NCBI GenBank assembly: GCA_051294375.1
Contig: CM119264.1
Coordinates: forward strand, 17,919,157 to 17,983,156
Direction of reading: 5' to 3'
Length of the DNA: 64,000 bases
Origin: Paraspadella gotoi
Taxonomy: Eukaryota > Chaetognatha
Part shown: piece after piece, positions 26,660 to 38,027 of the stretch
Position numbering within the stretch: position 1 is the stretch's first letter
Layout: every line of letters begins with the position of its first letter
The notes under the pieces: generated by a model
Seen by the model: the letters and a program-made list of their open reading frames with translations, nothing else
What the model was told of the DNA's origin: nothing
Databases searched by the model: none
Position numbers and translations under genes: made by a program

Positions 26660-27640
26660 AAGAAGCAAAGATTGGTAGGAAAACAATGGCCGCTGATGAA
26701 TGGTTGGTGGATTTTAGTCCACCATAATAGATACTAAGAATCAAGACCGATATAAAACGAGTCTTCTGTAGCTCCTCTGCATGTGTAAAAAATTTTTAGG
26801 AGAGAGAAAAAGATTAAAATGCCCCTAGAAAATTGTTTTTTTTTGACTCCCAACGGAGTTGTTGCGTCGTGGAAGCCAGCGGGTATAATCCACCACCACC
26901 CCGAAAAGAAACCTCCCCACACTCGGAGATGAGTTGGAGAAGCAAAAAAAAAAAAGAAAGAAAAGTTCTAGCGTTCCATCGTTTCCGTAACAAGTAATTG
27001 GTACTTTTACTTTCATCGACCGGAACCGAACCAGTCGGTTGTTTTTGTATTCGCATTTATATTTTTCAACGTTAAGGTTAAGGGTATTTCTAAATCACTT
27101 TATAACCAGATCATTTCCGGTATATTTCGCGTAAACTAAATTCAAAACGGATTACTTATCAATACTGACAATAGGAAAAATTTAACACTTTTTCCCCAAC
27201 GGCTTGAAGATGAAGGTTCAAGAATTTTTCGAGATTTAAACAATAGCTTGGAAAGTTACTAATGGATAGAAAAGCACTCTGCTCTTCATTTACTTTTGGA
27301 AATTTCCTTTGTTTACGTAAAATGACCGGAACAAAAGTTCTTTCAGTGTCCGAAAGGAGCCACTAAATTCTAATGACATTGGATCAACAAGGGGGGGGGA
27401 AATAAAGTGGTTTTTTGAAACCCTTCATCATTAAGTTCATGGCTCATCTGAGTTAAGCTTCTATTTTCAAAACTGCGATCGGCGAAAGTAAAATTTAGCC
27501 TCTAATTTTATATAATCTATTTGTTTATTGTAAAATCTAATGTTGATTTTGATTTCTGTTGCATTGCGCGTTATGAAATGATTATTACCTAAAAAAAAAC
27601 CAAAAAAACTTAATTCTTCCACAGTCAATATTCCCCATTT
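26660..27640. other. Intergenic DNA, nothing secure
   Basis: Three overlapping minus-strand frames at 26734-27056 conflict with one another and lack family features. A G9 run occurs at 27391. No gene is supported. Confidence 0.5.
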
Positions 27641-27687
27641 TCAATGAGGAATACAGGGTAGTGGTTACACTTAACCGAAAAGCTGGG

Positions 27688-28044
27688 CTATTTCATCTCT
27701 CTTACATGGACGACTGAGTTGGCTTCTAGTCGTCCCACCGGTGCACCCGATCGTCGTCCCACCGCGACGACGTCAACGACACATGGACGAGAGATCGCGA
27801 TGGTAAGTTCGTGTCGCGGCTGCGAATCAAAGGAGAGGTCAAAATCAGGGGTCAGCGATGAGGAGGGTGGGCGCCGGGCGGATTCCAAAGAGGGGTGTGG
27901 GGAGATCGACTGAGTGGTAATGAAGGAATTCGCTGAAAATGTTCGTGCGCCTGACTTTGAAGGAAGGGACGAGCATAGCAGGGATTCGGGAGGCTTCGTC
28001 TTTATCGTTGGATCGGTGGGTAGAGAGTAACTTTCGCTTGACAT
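27688..28044 (-). CDS. Hypothetical Ser/Pro-rich frame (118 codons)
   Basis: Minus-strand open frame beginning MSSESYSLPTDPTIKTK and rich in Ser, Pro and Thr, in a locally GC-richer patch. It is head-to-head with a plus frame at 28078. No domain is recognised. On the plus strand the same patch has a good donor (GATG|GTAAGTT at about 27798), so coding could instead be on the plus strand. It is listed as a candidate only. Confidence 0.22.
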   Translation of the reverse strand: MSSESYSLPTDPTIKTKPPESLLCSSLPSKSGARTFSANSFITTQSISPHPSLESARRPPSSSLTPDFDLSFDSQPRHELTIAISRPCVVDVVAVGRRSGAPVGRLEANSVVHVREMK

Positions 28045-28077
28045 TTTACTGCTTTCAGTTCACTCTGTATTTGTGAA

Positions 28078-28308
28078 ATGGCCGAAGACGGGGCTCGCCC
28101 ACGAAATTATAAGGTCAAATTCAAAAGGGTCGTAAGAGTCTGTACAACTCTCTGGAAGCAAACCAAATATCCAAAATACCAAATCAGAGACTGCAAAAAT
28201 GTATCGCCCACTGATCGGCGACGCAGTAACGGTCTTTCTATTTCATCTTCTTCAGCGCACGAAGCAGGAGGACGCACCGAAATCCCGACAGATTATACAC
28301 GGGATTAA
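28078..28308 (+). CDS. Hypothetical short frame (76 codons)
   Basis: It starts MAEDGARPRNYKVKFKRVV, with a basic middle and a Ser-rich end, 34 bp from the divergent minus frame. No domain or splice support was found, so it may be a first exon or chance. Confidence 0.22.
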   Translation: MAEDGARPRNYKVKFKRVVRVCTTLWKQTKYPKYQIRDCKNVSPTDRRRSNGLSISSSSAHEAGGRTEIPTDYTRD

Positions 28309-28319
28309 GTGACCCACAT

Positions 28320-29685
28320 CTGACTCTGAAATCGAAATCAAAGGCGAGAGAAAGGACGAAAGAAAGATAATAAAAGGAAGATGGTGATAAATTATTGAAA
28401 AAATGAAATACTTTTTTAAAATGATTGCGAGGAAAAAAAAACTTTAATCGGGTTTAAAAAAAAAAAGGATGTGCCATTGACTCCAAAATATTAAGAAAAT
28501 CTCTGATTAACCGCCTCTCTCGCTAAAACTCGCACCCTCGACTCCAACACGCCCTCGCGACTCCGGATTGACATCCCATCGGTGCGTTCTCGTCGTGACA
28601 TTCGTCTCCGTCGCCGGTGGTCAATTTTATCGGAGTCACGTGACTAAGAGTGACTGACATTGACTGAGGTCTTTCGATGAGACGTCGTCGTCTTTTTGGT
28701 CCGAGTCAGGTCGAAACCATAAACGACCTCGGAATTTAAACAACGCCACGCGCCTCGACCACCGTCTTTATCTTTCATTGTTCCCTTTGACGACGTCGTG
28801 TTTCATCTCAACACAAAAATATAACACATGGCAGCCTAGAATGAAATTATTTTGCGGTTGAATTACGATCAATGCTCACAAAATTGAATTGAGTGAAGAT
28901 CAATGAATGTAACTTACTTAAAAAGCCTGTACTTGTAAAAGTTTTTTAGTTTCTCTTTCGCGGAGTAGAAATATCCTAACTCATGAGAGGACTAAACTCT
29001 GTTTCTTCGTAATGTAAAAGCATCAGTGGGGAGTGATTTTTTTAAAAGTTAGTTTTGTTGGATATCTCGTTGAAAATGATCTTCTCAGGATAGCTTAATT
29101 ATCTCTTATCATCCACTCCACAGACTTACAAAAGAGATCCATACAAACACCTAGTAGCTAGTACTAATAACCACTATTAGCCAGCCAAAATTTATCTAAC
29201 TGCTTTATTAAAATAGGATTTAGAGCTTAATCTGCTCGCTTGTTTCTCAAATCCTCGACGACTGTTTGGTCCCTGGATTTAGCTTTTTTCTTCTACTCTT
29301 CTCCCCTTCCTTCCCCCCCATTTCCCTATCTCGCCGCCCTTTTCTACCGAAAGACCATTAAACATAATCCCACGCTCTATCTCTTTCTCCTCACGCCCGC
29401 TGTGCTGCCACTAGCCTCCATTCCTCTCTCCTTATATCTCCGTTTTATGATACACTTTTTAAATTTAACATATAACCAAGAAAAGCGAAATCATAGCCTT
29501 ATCCCTCATGCTCTCGGTCCCTTTTCGTCTGGTGTCTCAATCGGTAGCTATCTCTCTTGACCTATCTATCGCTTTCTTCGCAGTCCTTTCGAGGGTCACT
29601 CCCTCTCCCTCGCTTTCCTTCCCGCTCTCACTTCTTTCCCTTGGGGCCGTTTGCGTAGGAGTTTCTCCGTTTCATCTGTCTTTCT

Positions 29686-29690
<5 letters not shown>
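28320..29690. other. CpG-richer patch and pyrimidine-rich DNA
   Basis: 28500-28800 is rich in CG dinucleotides (CTCGCGACTCCGG, GACGTCGTC repeated) and holds a TCACGTGA site at 28636-28643, so it could be a promoter region. 29240-29690 is C/T-rich, leading into the CT tract. No gene could be assigned. Confidence 0.4.

Positions 29691-29752
<62 letters not shown>
29690..29752 (+). repeat. (CT)n microsatellite
   Basis: Uninterrupted CT dinucleotide run of about 60 bp. Open frames of alternating S/L through it are artefacts. Confidence 0.95.
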
Positions 29753-29756
<4 letters not shown>

Positions 29757-30104
29757 TTCGTTATTCTTCCTTCCAGCTTTCGGTTACACTCTCTTATCTC
29801 CGGTCGATTTTCAACCATATCTTCTTATCTCCTAACTCAGTTCTCCGCCGTCCAACTTAATTGCCGCGGAGAGATTTGCCTTAATCTTTTGTCGACTCTC
29901 CTTTTCCTTTCCTCCCCCGTTGACCATACTATCTCTCCGATACCTTCTCTTCGATGTATATAAACTATATAACTATATATATAACTATATAAACAAATTT
30001 TACGGATAAGTTTTATTTCGAATGCAATTTTAAAATTTTGGCTAAAATATTTTACTAAAGCTAATTATTTTTTTTATTTGGGCAAAAGTGAACTAAAACT
30101 ATAA

Positions 30105-30500
30105 CAAGTTTGAACAAACAATGTCGGATCTGCCCTCGATCATTAGCGGTAATTAATTAATTAATTAATTAATTAATACAAAATATATAAACTAAAATAA
30201 TAATTTAATTAATAAATTAATTACTTTGATCCGAAATGTTTGTTTTTAGGTCTTTTCGTCACTGATCTCGACAAAAGCAACGACGACGATGATGGCGATG
30301 ATGACAATAATACCAATAACGATTGACTTGATTTATTGATTAGATAATTAATTAATTTATAAATAAATTGATTGATTTAATAATTAATTATTAGAAAACT
30401 AAACAAATTGGTTGATTAAATAATTAATTGATTGGTTAATTGACTAATTAATTATTTATTAATTAATTGACTAATTGATTAATTAATGGATTAATTATTT
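30105..30500 (+). repeat. Composite repeat family copy B (partial)
   Basis: It begins TTTGAACAAACAATGTCGGATCTGCC and TCATTAGCGGTAATTAATTA, then TGTTTGTTTTTAGGTC, GACGACGATGATGGCGATGA and a TTAATTGATT core. It is the reverse of the order seen at 32730-33540. Its continuation is replaced by the TIR element starting at 30508. Confidence 0.6.
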
Positions 30501-30507
30501 GAATCTA

Positions 30508-31428
30508 CCATGATGGAAAAAAAAGTGTCGCGGTTACTTTCCAGTTATTTTTCGAATCGAAAAATAAAATTTAAATGTAAAAAAACTTTGGTCTTTTGTG
30601 ATTCATATAAGCTGCGTTTTATTTATGTATGACAAAAAATACAGGAGTTCCATGTAAAAGAAAATGCGTTGTCCAAAAAAATATTTCCTTCATTTTTATC
30701 TTTTTTATATCTATACTTTTTAATTTTTTATTTATATTCATTTCCGATTTTTTTTATTACTTCTTGAGTTTAACCAATACTATTAAAAATCCCTGCCTTT
30801 TTTCAGTCTCATGTCAAATGGCTATTGCATTATCTCCATTAGGATAGATTCAGGAATGAATCTTAATTCATATGTCAAAAAAAGAACAATATTAAAAATA
30901 TATTGATTCTGTAGATATTACAAAATATTATTTTTAAATTATAAAGTATCAATAAAAGTTATAAGGTTCCGGGTAACCTTTCTGTAAACAAAGTTATTAT
31001 TTTTATTTACTTTTGCATGTATTATCAGAATCAAGTATCAAACAAGTCCAAAAATAAAAAAATAAAAATTTTGTTGAAGTGAAAGATAATGAATTATCAT
31101 ATTATGCAGCAACAACTCAAGCTTGGTTTATTTTATAGAGAATAAATCTTTTTTACTGCTTGCTAAAGACCATTTTTTGCCCTAAATCTGATAAAAAATA
31201 TAATGTCAGAGATATAATTTTAATAATAATATGAGTAGTTCTCTTAATCAAAAAGAAGTGAAAACAGGTAGAGACAACCTCTTTTGGAAGTATTTGAATG
31301 AATTGAATAATTTAAAGCTGTTGAGAAATAATCATTTTATTCTGTCTTAGGGAGGTCATATTACTTATTAAAACTTATCTATTAGCCAAAAAATATATTT
31401 AACCGCGACACTTTTTTTTCCATCATGG
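30508..31428. mobile_element. TIR element with perfect 28-bp ends and TA target
   Basis: The left arm 30508-30535 (CCATGATGG, eight A, GTGTCGCGGTT) is exactly mirrored at 31401-31428, with TA immediately outside each end. The perfect ends suggest recent activity. The 0.9-kb AT-rich interior has no transposase. It has inserted into a copy of the composite repeat. Class: TA-targeting, Tc1/mariner-like non-autonomous element (inferred). Confidence 0.88.
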
Positions 31429-31789
31429 TACATGATACAACTTTTTACATTTTGTTGTTTTATTAATGACAATTTTAAAAAACTATAAAATTCAGCCAAT
31501 GATGATGATGATTTTTTAAGGTTTTTTCTATTTTTAACCAATTTATTGTCAAAATTTAAAAAAAAATTGTAGTATTAACTTTTATTTAACTTTTCAGGTC
31601 TATAAGAATCCGTTCTTGAAAAAAAAAAATTTTTTAAAAATTTTGTCATTTGTTATATATTAATAAATATTTAAAAGCTTCAGAGCAACAATCCAATGAA
31701 CTAATTCAAAAAGTTGCATTGAAAATCCATTTAATAATAGAAAGAAAAAAAAAATTTTTTTTGAGAGAACTAGAAGTTATAAAAAGTGT

Positions 31790-32227
31790 TTGGCCTTTGC
31801 TCGCGAATCAGAACGCGTGTCTTCTCAAGAATCCATTTCAGAGATTCATACAAAACTGAGAGCGACACCCGAACCTCAAAAGAAGAGGCCCATCGCCAGA
31901 AGGATCTCCTCAACGGAGCGGGCTCAGAGCCAAATCAATGCGGTACAGGGAAACATGGAGTTGGAGAACGAGAGTTTGGTCAAGCAGGTCAAAGCCAGCA
32001 TCAATTCCTCTTTTTCCTCGTTAAAGAGTCAGGCTTCAGATGATGTGTTCTTTTCTCGGGATGCAGAAAGGGGGAGGGAGCGGGACATCCCACGGGTGAG
32101 CAAAATTATCAATCAGTTAGGTTGTAAAATAGATAGCCCAAGGGATAATCATGGTGATAGGGATAGTTTACAAAACGAGCTAACTCCAGTGATGTCGTCC
32201 AACACTCAAAAATTAAATTTGGATTAA
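31790..32227 (+). CDS. Hypothetical polar protein, possible terminal exon
   Basis: An open frame of about 145 codons with protein-like composition: EIHTKLRATPEPQKKRPIAR, then NMELENESLVKQVKASINSS, DIPRVSKIINQLG and a stop at 32225. It has no ATG at its start (it opens at a TTG), so it would be an internal-to-terminal exon of a spliced gene whose upstream exons I cannot identify. The composition (charged, Ser-rich, short helical stretch) differs from AT-driven chance frames nearby. No family is recognised. Confidence 0.35.
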   Translation: MAFARESERVSSQESISEIHTKLRATPEPQKKRPIARRISSTERAQSQINAVQGNMELENESLVKQVKASINSSFSSLKSQASDDVFFSRDAERGRERDIPRVSKIINQLGCKIDSPRDNHGDRDSLQNELTPVMSSNTQKLNLD

Positions 32228-32412
32228 ATCATCTTTTTTTCTTAAAACGCGGTCATTCTTCTTAATTCGCGGGGAGCAGACTAGTTTTAAACGTTTCTTA
32301 AAAATGATTTATTGATTTATATCAGCACATATTAGATTTTTATATTCGCCAAGCCTTAACTTTGTCCCAATGTTGCTTCATAGTTTCGGTTGTAAGATAT
32401 GAAAAACTTTTT

Positions 32413-32690
32413 CCTGTGTGGTGTAGTGGTAGTATTTCATACCCCACTACTCGTCCGAGAAGCAGCAGCACCTATGGCGCCGGAGGTAGCACGAGCTCCT
32501 CCCAACCCAAAGGACTCGGGTTCGCGCCCTGCTGATTCACACAAGTAAAAGCGGGACGGGGCGTCTAACCCACCTGTAGTGTCGGACTACAGCCCGATCC
32601 GAAGTTCGGGACCTTGTGTGCAACGGACGGTAAACTGCTCGCGGCATCGTCTTCCGAAGTGGTTGAATTGTTTAATTTATTTTTTTTCCA
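32413..32690 (+). mobile_element. tRNA-derived SINE
   Basis: The head TGTGTGGTGTAGTGGTAGTA carries an A-box-like element; GGGTTCGCGCCCTG about 100 bp on is a B-box. The two are separated by an extra insert (AGCAGCAGCACC…CTCGGGTTCG), longer than in a tRNA. A GC-rich body continues to about 32655 (GTCTTCCGAAGTGG). It is distinct from the SINE in CRK intron 5. Confidence 0.65.
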
Positions 32691-32729
32691 TGTACTAATA
32701 AAAATTGTTAAATGCAGTATGTCTATCTT

Positions 32730-33540
32730 TAAACTGTTTGTCTGTCTGTCCGTCCGTCCCACCTTAGCAAAAAACTCCATTTACTCGTGATTGGATGGAT
32801 GGATTGGAATGAAATTTTGTGTGTGGGTAGGGAAGTTTGTGATTGAGTTGGCAATCAAGTTTCGATGGAATCGTGTGAGTGGAAATGAGTTTAAATGGAA
32901 AAAAACAAAAAAATAGATTTCACTATTTGAACACCATTTGCTCATGAGTGGATGGGGCGATTGACTTGAAATTTTGTATGTGGATAGGAAAGTGTGTGCT
33001 TAAGCTGGAAATCAAGTTTCGATGGAATCGTCTGAGTGGAAATGAGTTTAAATGGAAAAAAACTAAAAACCTGTTTCACTGATTCATTTTCTTTTTATAT
33101 TAAATGTAAATGTAAGATGTATTAATTAATAAAAAAAATAATCAGTTAATTAATCAATTAATTAATAAATAATTAATCGGTCAATCAATCGATCAATTTA
33201 TAATTCAATCAAACAATTTATTTAGTTATCTATCAATAATTGTTCAATCAATCAATTTATTTATAAATTAATTAATTATTTAATCAATTAATCAATCAAT
33301 CAAGTCAATCTTTATCGGCATTATTGTCGCCATCGCCATCATCGTCGTTGTTGCCGTTATCGTGGTCAGTGACGAAAAGATATAAAAACAAACATTTTGA
33401 ATCAAAATAATTAATTTATTAATTAAAATATTATTTTAGTTTATATAGTTTGTCCTAATTAATTAATTAATTAATTAATTAATTACCGCTAATGATCGTG
33501 GTCAGATCCGACATTGTTTGCTCAAACTTGTTTACATGCT
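32730..33540 (-). repeat. Composite repeat family copy C
   Basis: It starts with GTCTGTCTGTCCGTCCGTCC, then tandem blocks containing GATGGAATCGT and GGAAATGAGTTTAAATGGAA (twice), an AATCAATCA/TTAATTAA core, CATCATCGTCGTTG, GTGGTCAGTGACGAAA, and ends TACCGCTAATGATCGTGGTC and ACATTGTTTGCTCAAACTTG. The order is the same as copy A. Confidence 0.7.
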
Positions 33541-33550
33541 TTTTCCCTTT

Positions 33551-33555
<5 letters not shown>

Positions 33556-33608
<53 letters not shown>
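33556..33608 (+). repeat. (CT)n microsatellite before hammerhead motif
   Basis: CT dinucleotide run ending about 45 bp upstream of the hammerhead core at 33654. The same tract-then-ribozyme order occurs near 13.7 kb and 44.9 kb. Confidence 0.95.
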
Positions 33609-33611
<3 letters not shown>

Positions 33612-33644
33612 ATCAACTTTAAACTACTAAATTTATGTAATTCA

Positions 33645-33700
33645 TACAAAGCACTGATGAAGAACGAAATGCACGTTCGAAACATGTCTGCTCTTACAAA
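33645..33700 (+). ncRNA. Hammerhead ribozyme-like motif, type I minimal (intact core)
   Basis: Core CTGATGA at 33654-33660 and GAAACATGTC at 33679-33688, with stem II GAACG/CGTTC around a 7-nt loop and stem I AGCA/TGCT across the predicted cleavage after GTC. Stem III is two pairs with an AT loop. This is the best-formed of the copies in the window. A CT tract precedes it. Confidence 0.78.
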
Positions 33701-34431
33701 AATAAAATTCGTTGGGAAAAACTAAAAAAAAATGTTATTTCGTCTAAGCATATAGAGTCGTACTGTGATTTATCTTGAAAGAAAACAGTATGAGTAAAGT
33801 ATGAGTTAAAAATACTAATTGGAAAAAGAGATCACGAAAAAATAGAAATAGAGTGAGAGGCACAGCAAAATTTTTATAAAAGTCTGAATACCAAGTGGTA
33901 AAATAATTATTATAAGAAGTATTCTGCATGAAGACAGAATAAAGCTTTAAATCAGAATTATGCTGAAATTTACAAATGCGCCAAAGTTGGAATCTTACAT
34001 CAAGGCTTCCGTTGTTTGCTCAATATTCATAAAAAAAAAGTATACTAGCAATTGGAAAAATTAATAAAATGTTAATTAAGTTATAACTTTTATACGGGTT
34101 CTTATATGAATAATGCTACATATCATTTAATATTTTCACCAATTTTTGCGAGAATTTTTGTCACTCGATTGCTTTTTTAATATTTTTGACCAACTGTCTG
34201 AAAATGAAAAGGTTGGTGACTGCGATGGGGCAGAAATCAATAGAAAGTGAAATAAAAGTAAAATAACTCAATATATTATCATAAACTGGTTGTAAAAAGT
34301 TTTATTTGTTTGGTCAGTCGAAAATAGAATTTTATGAGAAAAAATATTAAAAAATAAGATCATTACGATTCCTAACTTGAACAAAAGGTGAATCTGAATT
34401 TTTGTTATGACTTTGGTTAGCATGAAACCTA

Positions 34432-35214
34432 TCATACAAAAGTCGAAAAAAGTGAAATCCCTAAAAAGAACAAATATGATTCATACATTATGAATAAAAC
34501 GACAATTTGATTCTTGTAAAAGGTCAATGGTTCCAAACCGTAAGATCTTAAAAATATATTTTCCACGTCTTTCCTGAACTCAGATTTATTTTTTGTCAGA
34601 AAGGATACAAACGGTAGGCCACTAAAAGTCAATCCAATTGGGCCAATCATGCCAATGAGCACAATAAGTCCGATCAATTTGAAAGACCATTTTTCGCCCA
34701 GTGATAAATACGTCCAGTGTGGTCCACACCAGCGTTTTTCTACAAATGCCTCCAGAAATGAGATCACAAAGTTCATAGCAAGAAAAGCGCAAGGAAAATT
34801 GGTCATTGTTGTAAAGCTTCTGTAGAGTTGTTCTTTAGATGAGAATAAAAAGGTTTTGTCTATTTTTCGGTAGCACACATTTTTTTTGCAGTGACTCAAC
34901 CTCAAGGTCTGAATTATGAGCTTATAATTTAGAGTCGCGGTGTAAATTGAGGCTTATGATAGTTAGGGGCATCAAAAAAGCTGTCAGAAACACCATTTTA
35001 TCCCGTTTGTTTCTTGTCGACAATAAAGAAAATGCATACAACCCAGCAAGACTGGAATCCAAAAGCAAAAAGCCACAGAATCGTTGAATGCTGTGGTCTC
35101 AGAAACTGATAATTTCCCGCGCTGTGTGACAAACTCCACAAGCCCCAGAGGCTTATGCTTAGCTATGTAAGCATCGCATGACATCATTTCATCTTTAAAA
35201 TGTACTTTGCCCAT
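34432..35214 (-). pseudogene. Multi-pass membrane protein-like coding region, disrupted
   Basis: Minus-strand frames at 35214-34984 (MGKVHFKDEMMSCDAYIAKH, then a hydrophobic SVAFCFWIPVLLGCMHFLYC) and 34905-34432 (FPCAFLAMNFVISFLEAF, KLIGLIVLIGMIGPIGLTF, VVLFIMYESYLFFLGISLF) encode several likely transmembrane segments. In the second copy (40661-40873) the last frame continues with GIVMIYFLIFFLIKFLF, where copy A stops after a one-base loss. Between the first two frames another frame reads KMVFLTAFLMPLTIIS. Each copy is broken at different places, so the breaks may be sequencing errors in a real gene. No receptor or transporter family was recognised. Confidence 0.4.
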
Positions 35215-35731
35215 CGGGTGTTGTCAATCAATCCTCTGGTTGTAAAACAACATATTTGTTAATGCCGAAGTAGAAATCAAAGGTGGTGGATATCTTCTCA
35301 TGTGATAAGCTAATATAGGACTTTGGAACGGCGACTTATTTCTTCTTATGTCTTTTGAGTAACCAAAGTTGGTTCCATGATTTCTTCTTGTTCACTTTGA
35401 AAAAAGAAAGAGACTATAAAAAACGTCCACGAAGTCATAAGGAGAAGTTGAGCAAGAGAAGTTGATCGCTTTGCTGAATGTTTTAAAAAAACATTTTTTT
35501 CATTGTACTGATATGATGGTAAATCATATTTATTGGGTATTGCTCGGGTTCACCCAGCTAACTAACTTTTTTTCCTCAGCCATTATCAAATAGAAAAAAA
35601 TTTAATAAGTTTAAAACTTTCAGCAGATCTCGACTCTATAAGCCACTTTGTGGGTCTGTCGGTCATTATCTTAGAATTATGATAAATTATGCATTGTGTT
35701 TTTTTCCTTTCTGTTTCGTTGTGATTTGATT

Positions 35732-35756
35732 NNNNNNNNNNNNNNNNNNNNNNNNN
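35732..35756. other. Assembly gap, 25 N
   Basis: A run of exactly 25 N, the same length as the gap at 58649. It lies at the end of duplication copy A. Confidence 1.
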
Positions 35757-35834
35757 TCAACAACCAAATCCACCGAAAAATGAGCCACGGGAAAAACAAA
35801 AGAGTGTCCTTGCTAGACGATGGCTTTTTAATGA
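35757..35834 (+). CDS. Possible 3' end of an exon after the gap
   Basis: The plus frame from the gap reads QQPNPPKNEPREKQKSVLAR then RWLFNE and ends at a strong donor (GA|GTAAGT at 35835). No downstream exon could be joined confidently: the acceptor at 35955 leads quickly to stops in this phase. The product is unknown. Confidence 0.3.
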
Positions 35835-36239
35835 GTAAGTATTGTTTTTTATTTCAAAATATATGAATCTTGCCATATTTGCGACGTTGCATCATAAATA
35901 TGGTAAATAATGTGTAAGGTTTAAGCTTAATTTTTTGCCATAAATTGCTGCAGAGAGGATTGCTCCTGAGTCGAGAAGCGTCGTACGTTCCGTCACCGTT
36001 TTAATTTTAATTTGCGAATAAAAACGGGAATGATGGGACTGAATGTCCCCGGTGACGGCGTACGCGAACTGCAAGTTAATGAAGAGTTTGTGGCCGGCGT
36101 CTCTGTGTGAAAAGAGACATGATACCGAACCGCGCACTTTCGGCAGCCCAGGTGACTTTTTGGCAGTCCTTGTATGTGGCCACCCACTTTAGACACACAT
36201 AGCATAAATTATTTATTCTTAATAAATTCCCACTTTTTT

Positions 36240-37250
36240 TTGGTTCAGGAGGTGAGATATTTTTTAACATGTCTCCAGAAAGTGATTTTTGCCACACATG
36301 TAAGCATGCGGTGGTTGACGAATCTTTTGGGTAATCGTCATCTGGATATCTGGTGCAAAAATCTCGGTGCATAGGTTTGTATTGTCAGAGTCGTTTGGAA
36401 GTCTCTAAGACCGACAAATTTTTCTGCTGGTTTTGATGCGACGGCCGCGAACCGAACGGGAAAAGATTTTTGATGGGCTTTGGTGTTGACCGTGTCTACG
36501 GACCCATGTTGAAGGTTTGTCGTTTGAGGAGCTGATTCCCGCGTGAATGCTGCCCATTTCGGCGATTTCTGCAGTAAAATAATTTAAAAATTTAAATAAA
36601 GGATTCAAAGGGTCGGATCTAAACCAGTTTCTCATCCTCGCATCATCTCCTTGTTCTAACCATTCCATTTTTTTCTTTAAACTGCACGTTTCGCCAGCAT
36701 TTCCCAAAATGTGGGGCTTTTTTTCGATAAGATTCAGTATAAATTTCTTGCGTCGCAAATGGTGTTTTCCTCGATTCGTTTTCTTTCGCGCGCAAGTAAA
36801 TTTTTTTCTATTCTAAGTATAAACGTTTTTAGCCCTGCTGCAATCTGGCCTATTAATCTTTGCACCTTTTCAATATTATCAAGTAAATGTCTTGCTGTAT
36901 AAAGCTTTTCCTCCCGAATTGTACTTTTTAATGCTTTTTTAACTCTTTTTAAAGATTGCAATATCACTTCCTAATTCATATTGTTGAATGAATTATGAAA
37001 GCATCCACCTGCAAAATACTTTTTAAAATTCTCCTACTAGCAATTTCATTGTGATTCCCGGGATGCTTGTAGAGGGTGTTAAAGAGAGCAAGCTGATTAT
37101 CAAAGTCAACGCGGCGATCTCGTCCAGAGAATTTGAGTTTTGGTCTTTTTGAGCCGCATCACACGAGACGCTTGTTGTTGAAGCTGAAATAGCACAAGTT
37201 GCGCTAGTGGACCGTCTTCTGATTGGGAAGCTGCAATTGGATTCGACACG
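36240..37250 (-). CDS. Coiled-coil-like protein, multi-exon, frame-broken
   Basis: Minus-strand stretches read as a charged helical protein. About 37240-37090: SQSEDGPLAQLVLFQLQQQA then SRVMRLKKTKTQI. With a frame change: RRVDFDNQLALFNTLYKHPG and NEIASRRILKSILQ (to about 37013). After a possible 38-bp intron: EVILQSLKRVKKALKSTIRE, KLYTARHLLDNIEKVQRLIG and IEKNLLARERKRIEENT (to about 36734). Then, in another frame, KKKMEWLEQGDDARMRNWF (to about 36605). A strong acceptor (TTTTACTGCAG) precedes 36570-36290, which reads KSPKWAAFTRESAPQTTN then EKFVGLRDFQTTLTIQTY. Frame changes near a gap suggest base errors. No family is recognised and exon limits are approximate. Confidence 0.42.
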
Positions 37251-37559
37251 GTGGGTGTTTAAGAACAGATAGATCCCTCGTCGTCACTGAGTTGAGGGCA
37301 TATCATTATTAAATAACATTTGAAAAGGTTCCATTTTGATCTAATCTATTTAACCTGATCAACAACACCTGCTTTTCGGGTCGCGATTGTTGCCAGGGGT
37401 GGTGTACAGGGGGTGTGGGTGGTTTTGAGGGTTTACCACGGTTTTTGGAAGTGGTTGGAATCCACCGCGGGTTTCGGGAACCTTGATGAACGGAAATACG
37501 GACTTGGCGTCGCGAATCACAGCAGACATCGTGAAGGCGGAACGATCGGATCTTCAGGG

Positions 37560-37672
37560 ATTTCCGGTGGACCCGGCGGCGGCGGCGGTGACACGTTCGG
37601 CGGCGGTGACACGGTGGCGGCGGTGACTACGGGTCCCCGGCGCGGTGACACGGTCCGGCGGCGTTACAAATG
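37560..37672 (+). repeat. GC-rich GGCGGCGGTGACACG minisatellite
   Basis: Tandem imperfect units GGCGGCGGTGACACG within an otherwise AT-rich scaffold. Plus frames through it are Gly-rich and repeat-driven. Confidence 0.75.
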
Positions 37673-38027
37673 GTACTAACGAAACTTTGAGACATTAAGT
37701 AACGGCGTATAGCCCTGCATTACCGCTGCTTGAATAACTGAACAATAAATTCTCTGTTTGATTTGAACAAGGTTAAATATCGAAGGAAAACAATTTTGGA
37801 ATAATCGGCGTATTTGGAGAACAGAAACTGGCGGTAAAACGGTAGCAGAACTTTGGACAAATTCTATTTTTCTATAAGCCTTTTTCGTTAGATGATTCTT
37901 TGACACAACAATTTCCACTTTGTAATTCTGTTGAACAAATGGGCATGATCAGACGAGTATCCAACACGAGGAGCAGTAGGACAATAAACCGAATTTTTGC
38001 ATGAATGGCTCTTGCTGCGTCGGGCGC

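Larger units (their letters stand above)
33611..35731 (+). repeat. Direct duplication 1, copy A (ends at scaffold gap)
   Basis: Starting at ATCAACTTTAAACTACTAAA, this segment matches 40018-42078 almost throughout, the second copy lacking many single bases. It ends at GTTTCGTTGTGATTTGATT, immediately followed by 25 N. The pattern of scattered one-base differences suggests unmerged alleles or uncorrected contigs rather than an old duplication. Confidence 0.88.

Noticed and set aside
36265-36330. Plus-strand CHTCKHAVVDESFG, suggestive of a CxxC zinc finger such as CDCA7
   Set aside because: The frame stops right after it and the continuation does not supply the remaining cysteine pairs in phase; the minus strand has stronger coding signs.
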